A stretch of 8,070 nt of DNA from Caldifarciminota bacterium (GCA_026986235.1 JALSOY010000221.1:1-8070); one strand, 5' to 3'; shown: positions 1 to 6,558, counted from the first letter of the stretch. Notes: a model not told the origin generated them from the sequence alone. Made by a program: numbers and translations.

Positions 1-99
1 GGGGATGTATGATTATGTGGTGATAGACAGTGCGCCGTTGATGCCAGTTACGGATGCGATAGAGATCAGTGCCTACTCCGACGGTGTCATACTCGTCGT
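1..99 (+). repeat. Perfect 99-bp direct repeat, copy 1 (kinase Walker B region)
   Basis: Every base matches 2438-2536 at a constant offset of 2437. It encodes the Walker B strand and following helix of the kinase (MYDYVVIDSAP to ILVV). The match stops at base 99 (t here, a at 2537) and its left limit is cut off by the window edge, so 99 bp is a minimum length. All synonymous positions are identical, which points to recent duplication, gene conversion or an assembly effect rather than protein-level conservation. Confidence 0.97.
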
Positions 100-355
100 T
101 AGAGACGGCTTAACGGACAGAAATTTACTGGAAAGGTCCATTGATCAGCTTAAAAGATTTGGAGGAAGGGTGATCGGTGCTGTTTACAACGGCATGAAAG
201 TCCGAAGAAGTTATCGATATTATAAGTATGGCAAATACAGATACTACCACTACTCAAAATACTACTACTACGGAGACGGGACCAAAAAGAGGAAGAAAAC
301 AAAGAACCCACTTCTGAAAATTTATGATGCCATTTCGAGAAAGAGAAGGAAGTAA
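1..355 (+). CDS. BY-kinase (Wzc/CpsD-type tyrosine autokinase), C-terminal part, 5' end outside window
   Basis: C-terminal part of a bacterial tyrosine kinase that autophosphorylates a tyrosine cluster and controls polymerisation or export of surface polysaccharide at the inner membrane. The frame is open from the window edge; the first ATG (5) is Met of the Walker B strand (YDYVVIDSAP, nt 8-37), so it is not the real start. The Walker A and A' motifs lie upstream, unseen. A very strong tyrosine cluster follows, 12 Tyr in 20 residues (nt 212-271), with a Lys/Arg-rich end. Nucleotides 1-99 are identical to part of the next gene, then the sequences diverge to about 31% protein identity (10 of 32 aligned residues). 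The stop (353-355) lies inside the next gene, an overlap of 32 bp, so translation is probably coupled. Whether it carries its own Wzz domain or is a stand-alone CpsD-like kinase cannot be seen. Family assignment is secure. Confidence 0.9.
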   Translation, partial: GMYDYVVIDSAPLMPVTDAIEISAYSDGVILVVRDGLTDRNLLERSIDQLKRFGGRVIGAVYNGMKVRRSYRYYKYGKYRYYHYSKYYYYGDGTKKRKKTKNPLLKIYDAISRKRRK

Positions 356-2759
356 TTTTTCCGATTCGTCCTACGAAGAGATAAGCCTGAGAGACATTTT
401 TGATGTAATACTTAAGCGCAGTAAAATCATTTTGGTAACGCTTCTTCTGGTTCTCACGGGGGTTTTGATTTACAACACATTCAGTAAGCCCGTTTACGAG
501 GCAGATGCCCTCGTAAAGCTCTCCATAACCAAAACATATGTAACGGTAGTGCCGGAAATTTCCCCCGCACCTGCATACATTTATGACCCCATTGCTACAG
601 AGATAAAGATTATCAAATCTCGAACTATTCTGAGCCGGGTTATTGCGAGGTACGGCCTCAATATAAAATTCCCCCGGGGCGTTATAGTTGATTCCACCTT
701 TTCAACGGAGAATCCGCCTCCTGGTGTGTACACGGTGAAAATGACAGATGAAAAAAATTTCAGTGTATTCTCTTCTACAGGTAGGGAAATTGGATCCGGT
801 GTTGTGGGAAAGTACTTTCGTGCCGATTTCATGGGATTCAGACTCCTCAAAATCCCCGATAAATGGCGTCCTGAGTTTACCATAAAGGTAAAAGATCCGT
901 ACCACATGGCAAAGAACTTCTCCTCGAAGATGAAGGTGAAACAGTTTGGAAATACCAACCTTGCCGTTATCAAGTTTCAGACACATGGTGCTGACACATC
1001 TGCGCAGCTTGCGAATGCGGTGGCAGAGGAGTATGTGAACTACACACTGTATCTGGGGAAAGAGGACGCTTTAAAAACCAAGGAATTTATTGAGGAACAG
1101 CTCAAAAAAGTGGAGGCTGAGTTAAAGAAGTCCGAGGACGAACTAAAGAAGTTCAAGCAGGAGACCGGGATATTTTTACTTGACGAGACGGCCAAGAATT
1201 TGATAACGAACATAAGTGCGCTGGAGGCGGAGAAGAGTGATGTGGAGACGGAGATAGCGTCATTAAAGATACAGCTTGCGAATTTGAGGCAGCAGGCGAG
1301 TTCGGGGAGGGGGGAGTTTGGGAAGTACAAGAGGATAGCGTCGTTGCCGGAGTTGAGTTCGAATCCATACATACAGGAGTTAAAGAGCAGGTTGACGGAG
1401 TTGGAGATACAGAGGGCGAAGTTACTGGAGGAGTACACTGAGTCACATCCTGATGTGGTGCAGGTGGAGAGGCAGATAGAGGCGACGAGGGAGCAGTTGA
1501 GGGAGGCGATAGGTAAGATAGTGAAGGAGGGGCCGAGTGTATCTGATCCGATATTTCAGAAGATAGTGGGGGGGATAATAGAGTCTCAGAGTAAGATAAG
1601 TGCGTTGGAGGGGAAGTTGAGGGCGTTGGAGAGGTTGATAGAGGAGGAGGATGCGAAGTTAAAGAGTTTGCCGGGGCACGAGGTGAGGTTGGCGGAGTTA
1701 CAGAGGAGGGTGGATGCGGGAAGGGCGGTGTATTCGATGTTGTTATCGAAGTTGGAGGAGGCGAGGATAGCGGCTGCGAAGCAGACATCGGATGCGAAGG
1801 TGATAGATCCGGCGTATCCACCGGGGAGTCCGGTGAAGCCGAGGAAGAGGTTGAATGTGATACTGGGTTTGATACTGGGATTGATGATGGGGGTGGGGAT
1901 GGCGTTTGTGGTGGAGTATATGGACACGAGTGTGAGGAGTCCGGAGGAGGTGGAGAGGATATTGGGAGTGCCGGTGATAGGTGCGATACCGGAGATAGGA
2001 GGGAGGGACATAAGGGAGAAGTTGGTGACGCATTATGATCCTTTATCGCCGACGGCGGAGGCTTTTAAGGGTATAAGGACGAACATAAGGTTTAGTGGTG
2101 TGAGTGGGGATGTGAGGGTGATACTGGTGACGAGTAGTGGTCCTGGTGAGGGTAAGAGTACGGTGGCGTCGAATTTAGCGATAACGATGGCGCAGATGGG
2201 TAACAGGGTGGTGTTGGTGGATGGTGATTTAAGGAGGCCGATGGTACACAGGATATTTGGGTTGGAGAAGGAGCCAGGATTGACGGAGGTGATAATGGGG
2301 GATGTGGGGTTGGGGGAGGTGATAGTAAGTAGTGAGGAGGTAGGTGGGTTGGACATAGTGGTGTGTGGTCACATACCGCCGAATCCGACGGAGGTACTGG
2401 GTAGTGAGAGGGCGAGGGTGGTGATAGAGGAGTTGAGGGGGATGTATGATTATGTGGTGATAGACAGTGCGCCGTTGATGCCAGTTACGGATGCGATAGA
2501 GATCAGTGCCTACTCCGACGGTGTCATACTCGTCGTAAGGCACAATGTTACAAACATTAACTCTCTTAAAAAGGCCATATACATGCTCGAAAGGGTCCAG
2601 GCGAAAGTGCTCGGCATCATTTTCAACAGCATGGTTATAAGCGTTTTCACCCTCGGATCAAAATACCGGGAATACCAGAATTATTACTATTACCAGGATG
2701 GACGGGGAAAACGCGGTATCCTGAAGTGGCTAAAATCCAGAATAAACCACCCCTCCTGA
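324..2759 (+). CDS. Wzz-domain BY-kinase (Wzc-like polysaccharide co-polymerase and tyrosine autokinase)
   Basis: 811-aa inner-membrane protein that would set polysaccharide chain length and, by its kinase, switch export. Order: short cytoplasmic N-terminus; TM1 about residues 34-51; periplasmic Wzz domain; long coiled coil about 245-490 rich in Glu/Lys/Leu; GNVR-like segment near LPGHEVRLAELQ (449-460); Pro-rich turn (PGSPVKPRKR) and TM2 about 510-531; then the kinase with Walker A GPGEGKST (606-613), Walker A' VLVDGDLRRP (630-639) and Walker B YDYVVIDSAP (708-717). The tail has six Tyr in ten residues (781-790), a smaller cluster than its upstream neighbour. Length is slightly above the roughly 700-750 aa usual for Wzc proteins. 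The start is ATG 324 (327 is possible); no clear Shine-Dalgarno is seen, so translation probably reinitiates after the overlapping upstream gene. The stretch about 1195-2495 has an extreme G-rich codon style and contains the second copy of the 99-bp repeat. No reading-frame damage is seen. Confidence 0.93.
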   Translation: MMPFREREGSNFSDSSYEEISLRDIFDVILKRSKIILVTLLLVLTGVLIYNTFSKPVYEADALVKLSITKTYVTVVPEISPAPAYIYDPIATEIKIIKSRTILSRVIARYGLNIKFPRGVIVDSTFSTENPPPGVYTVKMTDEKNFSVFSSTGREIGSGVVGKYFRADFMGFRLLKIPDKWRPEFTIKVKDPYHMAKNFSSKMKVKQFGNTNLAVIKFQTHGADTSAQLANAVAEEYVNYTLYLGKEDALKTKEFIEEQLKKVEAELKKSEDELKKFKQETGIFLLDETAKNLITNISALEAEKSDVETEIASLKIQLANLRQQASSGRGEFGKYKRIASLPELSSNPYIQELKSRLTELEIQRAKLLEEYTESHPDVVQVERQIEATREQLREAIGKIVKEGPSVSDPIFQKIVGGIIESQSKISALEGKLRALERLIEEEDAKLKSLPGHEVRLAELQRRVDAGRAVYSMLLSKLEEARIAAAKQTSDAKVIDPAYPPGSPVKPRKRLNVILGLILGLMMGVGMAFVVEYMDTSVRSPEEVERILGVPVIGAIPEIGGRDIREKLVTHYDPLSPTAEAFKGIRTNIRFSGVSGDVRVILVTSSGPGEGKSTVASNLAITMAQMGNRVVLVDGDLRRPMVHRIFGLEKEPGLTEVIMGDVGLGEVIVSSEEVGGLDIVVCGHIPPNPTEVLGSERARVVIEELRGMYDYVVIDSAPLMPVTDAIEISAYSDGVILVVRHNVTNINSLKKAIYMLERVQAKVLGIIFNSMVISVFTLGSKYREYQNYYYYQDGRGKRGILKWLKSRINHPS
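1195..2495 (+). other. G-rich, C-depleted compositional island inside the Wzc-like gene
   Basis: Codon choice changes sharply inside one intact gene. In the island Arg is nearly always AGG, Ile ATA, Val GTG, Leu TTG/TTA, Ala GCG, Pro CCG, Glu GAG and Lys AAG. By hand count, 2281-2340 has 32 G and 1 C, and 1921-1980 has 29 G and 6 C. By contrast 541-600 has 11 G and 19 C, and 2581-2640 has 15 G and 13 C. The island spans the coiled coil, TM2 and most of the kinase domain. The edges are judged by eye to about 20 bp. Its right edge falls inside the 99-bp repeat rather than at the repeat's end. Confidence 0.85.
1865..1898 (+). other. Possible G-quadruplex with long loops
   Basis: Four G runs on the coding strand: GGG 1865-1867, GGG 1877-1879, GGGGG 1889-1893 and GGGG 1895-1898, with loops of 9, 9 and 1 nt. 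The loops exceed the usual 7-nt rule, so this is an extended-loop candidate only. Nearby three-run clusters occur at 1304-1322 and 2297-2316, and a run of seven G at 1568-1574. It may be a by-product of the G-rich coding style that encodes TM2. Confidence 0.3.
2438..2536 (+). repeat. Perfect 99-bp direct repeat, copy 2 (inside the Wzc-like gene)
   Basis: Identical to 1-99 of the window. Within this gene it encodes the Walker B strand and helix (from about residue 706 to 738). Sequence to its right is unrelated at the DNA level to what follows copy 1. Sequence to its left (the G-rich island) may continue the repeat, but copy 1 is cut at the window edge. Confidence 0.97.
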
Positions 2760-2769
2760 AAGACAGAGC

Positions 2770-4323
2770 TTACTTCTCAATCAAACTGTCTCTGTATTCC
2801 TTCAACCCGGGAATTGGGAGATGGATGTAAAGGGCACCTTCTCCGTGAAACTTACACGCAATTTCACAGGCGAGGCATTCGGTACACTTTCCTTTTTTCA
2901 CCTCAGATGCGTCGAGGTTCAAAACCGGTAATCCATCCTCAAGTTTTAACACATCCCTGGGGCACTCTGAAACGCATGCCTTACTTTCACACTTCCTGCA
3001 TGTTTCATGATCAATGAAGATGGTACCTGTGAGAGTCTCAATTCTGTAGGCACCCTCAGGCGGTTCGTATTCCTTCAAAGGCCTTACTCTGTGAAGTTTC
3101 CTGTCGTTATTCTCAACAAGCTGCTTCAATCTCCCGGCGCAGAAATCCGCTGAATCGTCCTTTCCGTAGCCTTCAACTTTTACTGGGAGGTCTTTCAGGT
3201 AAGTTTCGAGTATCTCAATTGCCTTCTCTTCTAAATTCCCGCCGAGTCTCAAAACGGCTGGTACATCAAGATCGTCTTCCAGAAACGCTTTGACGAAACC
3301 ACGGGCAGAATTCACCTGCTCCTGAGAGGCGACCCCGGACCCGGATGCGAAGTATCCCACGATGTTCGGCTGTGAAAGGATTATCATTGCTGCACGGTAA
3401 ACCTTTGATGCAGGTGGATTTCCACTGGTATCAGTGAAATTGGCGGGCTTAAATCCCGCCTTGAGCACGGCGTCCATGGACATCATGGATCCACCTCCAC
3501 CGGCGCCGTGAAAACCAATGTGCCTGCCGTCAGGTGGCACATCGTTTACCATCTGGAAGAAATAAAATGTCCCCCTGTAATCGTTCTTCTCCACGAGATA
3601 GGCTATTTTTTCAAGCTCTGTAGCAGGTCTTGAAAACTCACGGGCTATTTCAATTCCAAGCTCCGGGTGTCTATACACTGCATAGTCGTCAATTACGATG
3701 TGGCAATCAGCGGCAAATATTTCTCCATCCTCTGTAAGAACAAGTGGGTTTATCTCAACTGATCTTGCATCGTATAAATTCATCGCCTTATACAAACTGG
3801 CAAGCACATTTCCTATTTTTACGATGAGTTTTCCACTCAACCCGGTCTTTTTCGCAAGTTCCCTGCCATGGTAAGAGTAAAAGCCACGGACGACATCAAC
3901 CGTGTGACTTGCCACTCTGTCAGGATGTTCCCGTGCAATCTCCTCGATTCCAGTTCCTCCCAGGGAGCTAAATATCACCACAGGTGCCTTTTCCGCATCG
4001 TTTATTACTATCCCGGCAAAAAATTCTCTATCTATTTCGAGCTTCTCTTCCACAAGTAGTTCTTTTACCTCGAACTCCCCTACCCTTTTGCCCAGAAGTT
4101 CTTCCGCTGCCTCTCTCACCTCATCTTCGCTGCTGGCAAACTTTATACCCCCCATCCCGGCCCTTCCTGTGGTCCACACCTGAATTTTAATAACGACGGG
4201 CTTACCGATTTCACGGAACACTTCAACTGCCTCTTCCGGGCTTCTTGCCACCTTCCCTGTGGGTATGTTTATACCAGCCTCTTTAAGGATCTTTTTGCCC
4301 TGATATTCAAATAACCTTGCCAC
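2770..4323 (-). CDS. SucC-like ATP-grasp CoA-ligase beta subunit fused to a C-terminal 2[4Fe-4S] ferredoxin domain
   Basis: 517 aa. The N-terminus opens like the ADP-forming succinyl-CoA synthetase beta chain (LFEYQGKKILKEAGI), with Lys46 and a Gly-rich loop GRAGMGG (53-59), then SVEINPLVL of the ATP-grasp fold. The CoA-ligase half follows (GAGGGGSMMSMDAVLKAG, then PANFTDTSGNPP). Normal SucC is about 390 aa; here the extra C-terminus holds eight Cys in two clusters: C442, C445, C450, C454-Pro and C480, C483, C486, C490. This resembles a bacterial 2[4Fe-4S] ferredoxin. Expected chemistry is nucleotide-dependent acyl-CoA formation or cleavage, but the phospho-His alpha subunit needed in this family is not in the window, so substrate and activity are open. 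The GTG start is chosen because the conserved N-terminus begins there and GAGGAG (4338-4333) and AGGA (4330-4327) precede it. It is third in the mazG-lpd run, 50 bp after lpd, and converges on the kinase gene. Confidence 0.85.
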   Translation of the reverse strand: MARLFEYQGKKILKEAGINIPTGKVARSPEEAVEVFREIGKPVVIKIQVWTTGRAGMGGIKFASSEDEVREAAEELLGKRVGEFEVKELLVEEKLEIDREFFAGIVINDAEKAPVVIFSSLGGTGIEEIAREHPDRVASHTVDVVRGFYSYHGRELAKKTGLSGKLIVKIGNVLASLYKAMNLYDARSVEINPLVLTEDGEIFAADCHIVIDDYAVYRHPELGIEIAREFSRPATELEKIAYLVEKNDYRGTFYFFQMVNDVPPDGRHIGFHGAGGGGSMMSMDAVLKAGFKPANFTDTSGNPPASKVYRAAMIILSQPNIVGYFASGSGVASQEQVNSARGFVKAFLEDDLDVPAVLRLGGNLEEKAIEILETYLKDLPVKVEGYGKDDSADFCAGRLKQLVENNDRKLHRVRPLKEYEPPEGAYRIETLTGTIFIDHETCRKCESKACVSECPRDVLKLEDGLPVLNLDASEVKKGKCTECLACEIACKFHGEGALYIHLPIPGLKEYRDSLIEK

Positions 4324-4326
4324 TTT

Positions 4327-4338
4327 TCCTCACTCCTC
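4327..4338 (-). promoter_or_regulatory. Ribosome binding site supporting the GTG start at 4323
   Basis: Reading on the minus strand, GAGGAG (4338-4333) lies 9 nt and AGGA (4330-4327) 3 nt before GTG 4323-4321. There is no nearby ATG in frame that would keep the conserved LFEYQGK start, so the GTG is used. Confidence 0.7.
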
Positions 4339-4373
4339 TTTTTGGAATATTTTCCCGTAATTACTCATGCCTG

Positions 4374-5753
4374 TCAAATGCGCTTATTAACGATGTGAAT
4401 TGCCCTGCCATGAACAAACTCTGCGGCTTCCATGATCGCCTCTGAAATCGTGGGGTGGGGATGTATGGTAAAACCCACATCAAAGGCCGTGGCCTCAAGT
4501 TCCATGGCGAGGGCAAGCTCACCTATAAGTTCACCCGCATGTGGCGCCACTATACCTGCGCCAACTATCGCATCTGTGTCTCCGTCCACGATGATCTTCA
4601 CAAAGCCATCGTAGTCCATCATACCTATAGCTCTGCCGTTGGCAGCAAGAGGAAACCTGCCAACTTTGACTTTCAACCCTTTTGAACGGGCCTCAGCTTC
4701 TGATAATCCCACGGTTGCCACCTCAGGACTCGTGTAAACCACTGCAGGTATAACCCTGTTTTCGAATTCCACACCCTCCCCCGCAATACTCTCTGCTGCG
4801 ATGATCCCCTCCCTGTGGGCCTTGTGGGCAAGCATGGGCATCCCCCTCACATCACCTATGGCATAAATGCCATCCACACCCGTTCTCATGGATCCGTCTG
4901 TCTTCACAAATCCCCTCTCATCGGTAAGTTCTCCCAGATTTTCAAGCCCGATACCGTCAGAATTCGGTTTCCTGCCAACTGAAAGGAGTATCCTGTCAAC
5001 CTCAATCAACTTACCGCCTGGTGAAATTCTGACGGCGTAGGGTCCCCTGCCACTCTTACCCTCTGCCTTCGAAGAAGTGTAGATTTCCACACCTCTCTGT
5101 CTGAGATTCTTTTCAACGACCTTCACGAGGTCAGGATCAATTCCGGGTAGTATCTGATCCATAAGCTCCACCACATACACCTTTGAACCCAGTCTTGAGT
5201 AGATCGTAGCCATCTCAAGACCGATAACTCCACCACCGATAATGAGGATTCTATCCGGTACCTCCCTGATGTCCAGTGCCTCGGATGAGGAGATAATACC
5301 ATCTCCAAAACTGAAGCCGGGTATCTCCGCAGGTCTTGAGCCAGTTGCAATTATCGCATTTCTGTAATGTATTTCCTCCCCCGTATCAGTCATAAGTACA
5401 CCCGGCCGCACGAATTCTGCCCTTGCTTTAAGATAACCCACGCCATTGGCCCTGAACAGAAATTCCACTCCCTTAACCAGTCTGTCAACAACTGAATCTT
5501 TCCACACCCTGAGCCTGTCAACATCCACTTTATAGGAAACATCAATTCCCGCCTTTTTAAACTTCTCGATGTTTTCTATCGTATCGGTTGCACTTAAAAG
5601 GGCCTTCGTCGGAATACATCCCTCGTTAAGACACACTCCACCAAGCCTCTTTTTTTCAACGACGAGAACCTCTCTACCGAGCTGAGCAAGCCTGATTCCG
5701 GCAACATATCCGCCGGGTCCTCCTCCAATAACGACATTCTCAACCTTTATCAT
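4374..5753 (-). CDS. lpdA: Dihydrolipoyl dehydrogenase (E3 flavoprotein)
   Basis: 459-aa cytoplasmic FAD enzyme that reoxidises dihydrolipoyl groups of 2-oxo acid dehydrogenase or glycine cleavage complexes with NAD+. Seen in order: FAD-binding GGGPGG (10-15); redox disulfide CLNEGC (C41, C46); ATGSRP; NAD-binding GGGVIGLE; second FAD motif IYAIGD; and the C-terminal catalytic His433-Pro-Thr-x-x-Glu438 of the dimer interface. All key residues are present and the length is normal. The start is ATG 5753, preceded by AAGGAG 7 nt away; an in-frame ATG at 5774 would add seven residues but has a weaker site. The start overlaps the end of mazG by 14 bp, so translation is probably coupled. No E1, E2 or lipoyl protein gene is in view, so which complex it serves is unknown. 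A related disulfide oxidoreductase role is less likely given the full E3 motif set. Confidence 0.94.
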   Translation of the reverse strand: MIKVENVVIGGGPGGYVAGIRLAQLGREVLVVEKKRLGGVCLNEGCIPTKALLSATDTIENIEKFKKAGIDVSYKVDVDRLRVWKDSVVDRLVKGVEFLFRANGVGYLKARAEFVRPGVLMTDTGEEIHYRNAIIATGSRPAEIPGFSFGDGIISSSEALDIREVPDRILIIGGGVIGLEMATIYSRLGSKVYVVELMDQILPGIDPDLVKVVEKNLRQRGVEIYTSSKAEGKSGRGPYAVRISPGGKLIEVDRILLSVGRKPNSDGIGLENLGELTDERGFVKTDGSMRTGVDGIYAIGDVRGMPMLAHKAHREGIIAAESIAGEGVEFENRVIPAVVYTSPEVATVGLSEAEARSKGLKVKVGRFPLAANGRAIGMMDYDGFVKIIVDGDTDAIVGAGIVAPHAGELIGELALAMELEATAFDVGFTIHPHPTISEAIMEAAEFVHGRAIHIVNKRI

Positions 5754-6498
5754 CTCTCCTCTCCTTCTTTGCATCTTCCCACAATGAGTCCATCTCCTGA
5801 AGGCTCATCTCCTCCACACCTTTTCCCATCTCCTTCGCCCGTTTTTCTATGTATGAAAATCTGTCAACAAATTTTTTTACGGTTTTTCTCAACGCCTCCT
5901 CGGCGTTGATTCCCCTGTGCCTTGCGAAGTTTACTATGGAAAAAAGAAGGTCTCCGATCTCCTCCTCGATCTCGTCTCTGTTTTCGGCTCTTTTCAACTC
6001 TTCCACCTCTTCCTCAATCTTCTTCAGGACATCCTCTCCATTTGACCAGTCAAAACCCACTCTGCTTGCCCGGTTGCCCACCTTCTGAGCGAGCATGAGA
6101 GAAGGAAGTGAAAAATTCACTTTCTCAAATATGCCGTACCCCTTACTTCTCTCCCAGTTCTCAAGAAGCTCGTCCTGAGACTCAAACTTCCTCGATCCAA
6201 AAACATGAGGATGTCGCTCTATCATTTTTCTGACAATTGTGTCAATGACATCATCGGGAGTGAATTTTCCCTCATCGTCTGCGATTTTTGTGTGAAGCAT
6301 GGCAAGGAAAATGACATCTCCGAGTTCTTCCTCGAGGGCGTTCCAGTCCTCATTATCAATGGCTTCAAGCACCTCATAGGCTTCCTCTATTAGATCGTAT
6401 TTAATACTCTCGTTGGTCTGCTCCCGATCCCAGGGACATCCATCAGGCGCCCTCAATCTCTCAACTATTTTCCAGATCTCATCAAATGACCTTTTCAT
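5740..6498 (-). CDS. mazG: Nucleoside triphosphate pyrophosphohydrolase MazG
   Basis: 252-aa all-alpha NTP pyrophosphatase that hydrolyses NTPs or dNTPs to the monophosphate and PPi, cleaning the nucleotide pool. Two tandem MazG domains are visible. The first has LRAPDGCPWDREQT (15-28), metal-binding EEAYE (38-42) and EEELGD (E58, D61). The second has KVGNRASRVGFDW (139-151), EEEVEELK (162-169) and EEEIGDLLF (178-186). The linking RHPHVFG (95-101) is typical. Length and motifs match full-length bacterial MazG. ATG 6498 is chosen over TTG 6534 because homologous sequence starts there and because the TTG is itself part of the -35 box of a good promoter. No Shine-Dalgarno precedes ATG 6498, consistent with a leaderless transcript. 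It is first in the run with lpd and overlaps it by 14 bp. Confidence 0.95.
   Translation of the reverse strand: MKRSFDEIWKIVERLRAPDGCPWDREQTNESIKYDLIEEAYEVLEAIDNEDWNALEEELGDVIFLAMLHTKIADDEGKFTPDDVIDTIVRKMIERHPHVFGSRKFESQDELLENWERSKGYGIFEKVNFSLPSLMLAQKVGNRASRVGFDWSNGEDVLKKIEEEVEELKRAENRDEIEEEIGDLLFSIVNFARHRGINAEEALRKTVKKFVDRFSYIEKRAKEMGKGVEEMSLQEMDSLWEDAKKERRDDKG
5761..5766 (-). promoter_or_regulatory. Ribosome binding site that decides the lpd start
   Basis: AAGGAG on the minus strand, 7 nt before ATG 5753. It lies downstream of the alternative in-frame ATG at 5774, which favours the shorter protein beginning MIKVENVV. The site sits within the last codons of mazG. Confidence 0.75.
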
Positions 6499-6505
6499 GC
6501 GAAAA

Positions 6506-6534
6506 ATTATATTACTGCCACACCGGCTTAACAA
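6506..6534 (-). promoter_or_regulatory. Sigma70-type promoter for mazG-lpd-SucC-like run, probably leaderless
   Basis: On the minus strand TTGTTA (6534-6529), a 17-nt spacer and a perfect TATAAT (6511-6506). Only seven bases (TTTTCGC) separate the -10 box from ATG 6498, so the expected transcription start falls at or next to the A of ATG. No ribosome binding site is present, which agrees with a leaderless mRNA. Sequence-based prediction only. Confidence 0.7.
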
Positions 6535-6558
6535 ATAGTCGGTAAAATCCGGGTAACC

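Noticed and set aside
1153..1821. Long minus-strand open frame (222 aa, Pro/Ser/Thr-rich), and overlapping minus-strand frames at 1040-1438, 1586-2011, 1743-2033, 2033-2356 and 2229-2543
   Set aside because: They arise because the antisense of the G-rich island is C-rich and poor in stop codons. They have low-complexity composition, no family features and sit opposite a clear kinase gene.
1..2536. Diversity-generating retroelement or a phase-variation invertase acting on the kinase tails
   Set aside because: No reverse transcriptase, adenine-biased template/variable pair, recombinase or inverted repeats are in the window. The repeat is direct and perfect.
2760..2769. Bidirectional terminator between the convergent kinase and SucC-like genes
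   Set aside because: Only 10 bp separate the stops and no stem-loop with a T-run is visible there.
5754..5774. Earlier ATG start for lpd adding seven residues (MQRRRGE)
   Set aside because: AAGGAG is placed 7 nt before the inner ATG 5753, and the E3 family normally starts close to the FAD motif.
6499..6534. Upstream TTG start for mazG adding 12 residues
   Set aside because: The TTG is part of the -35 box, the added residues do not resemble MazG, and the family match begins at ATG 6498.
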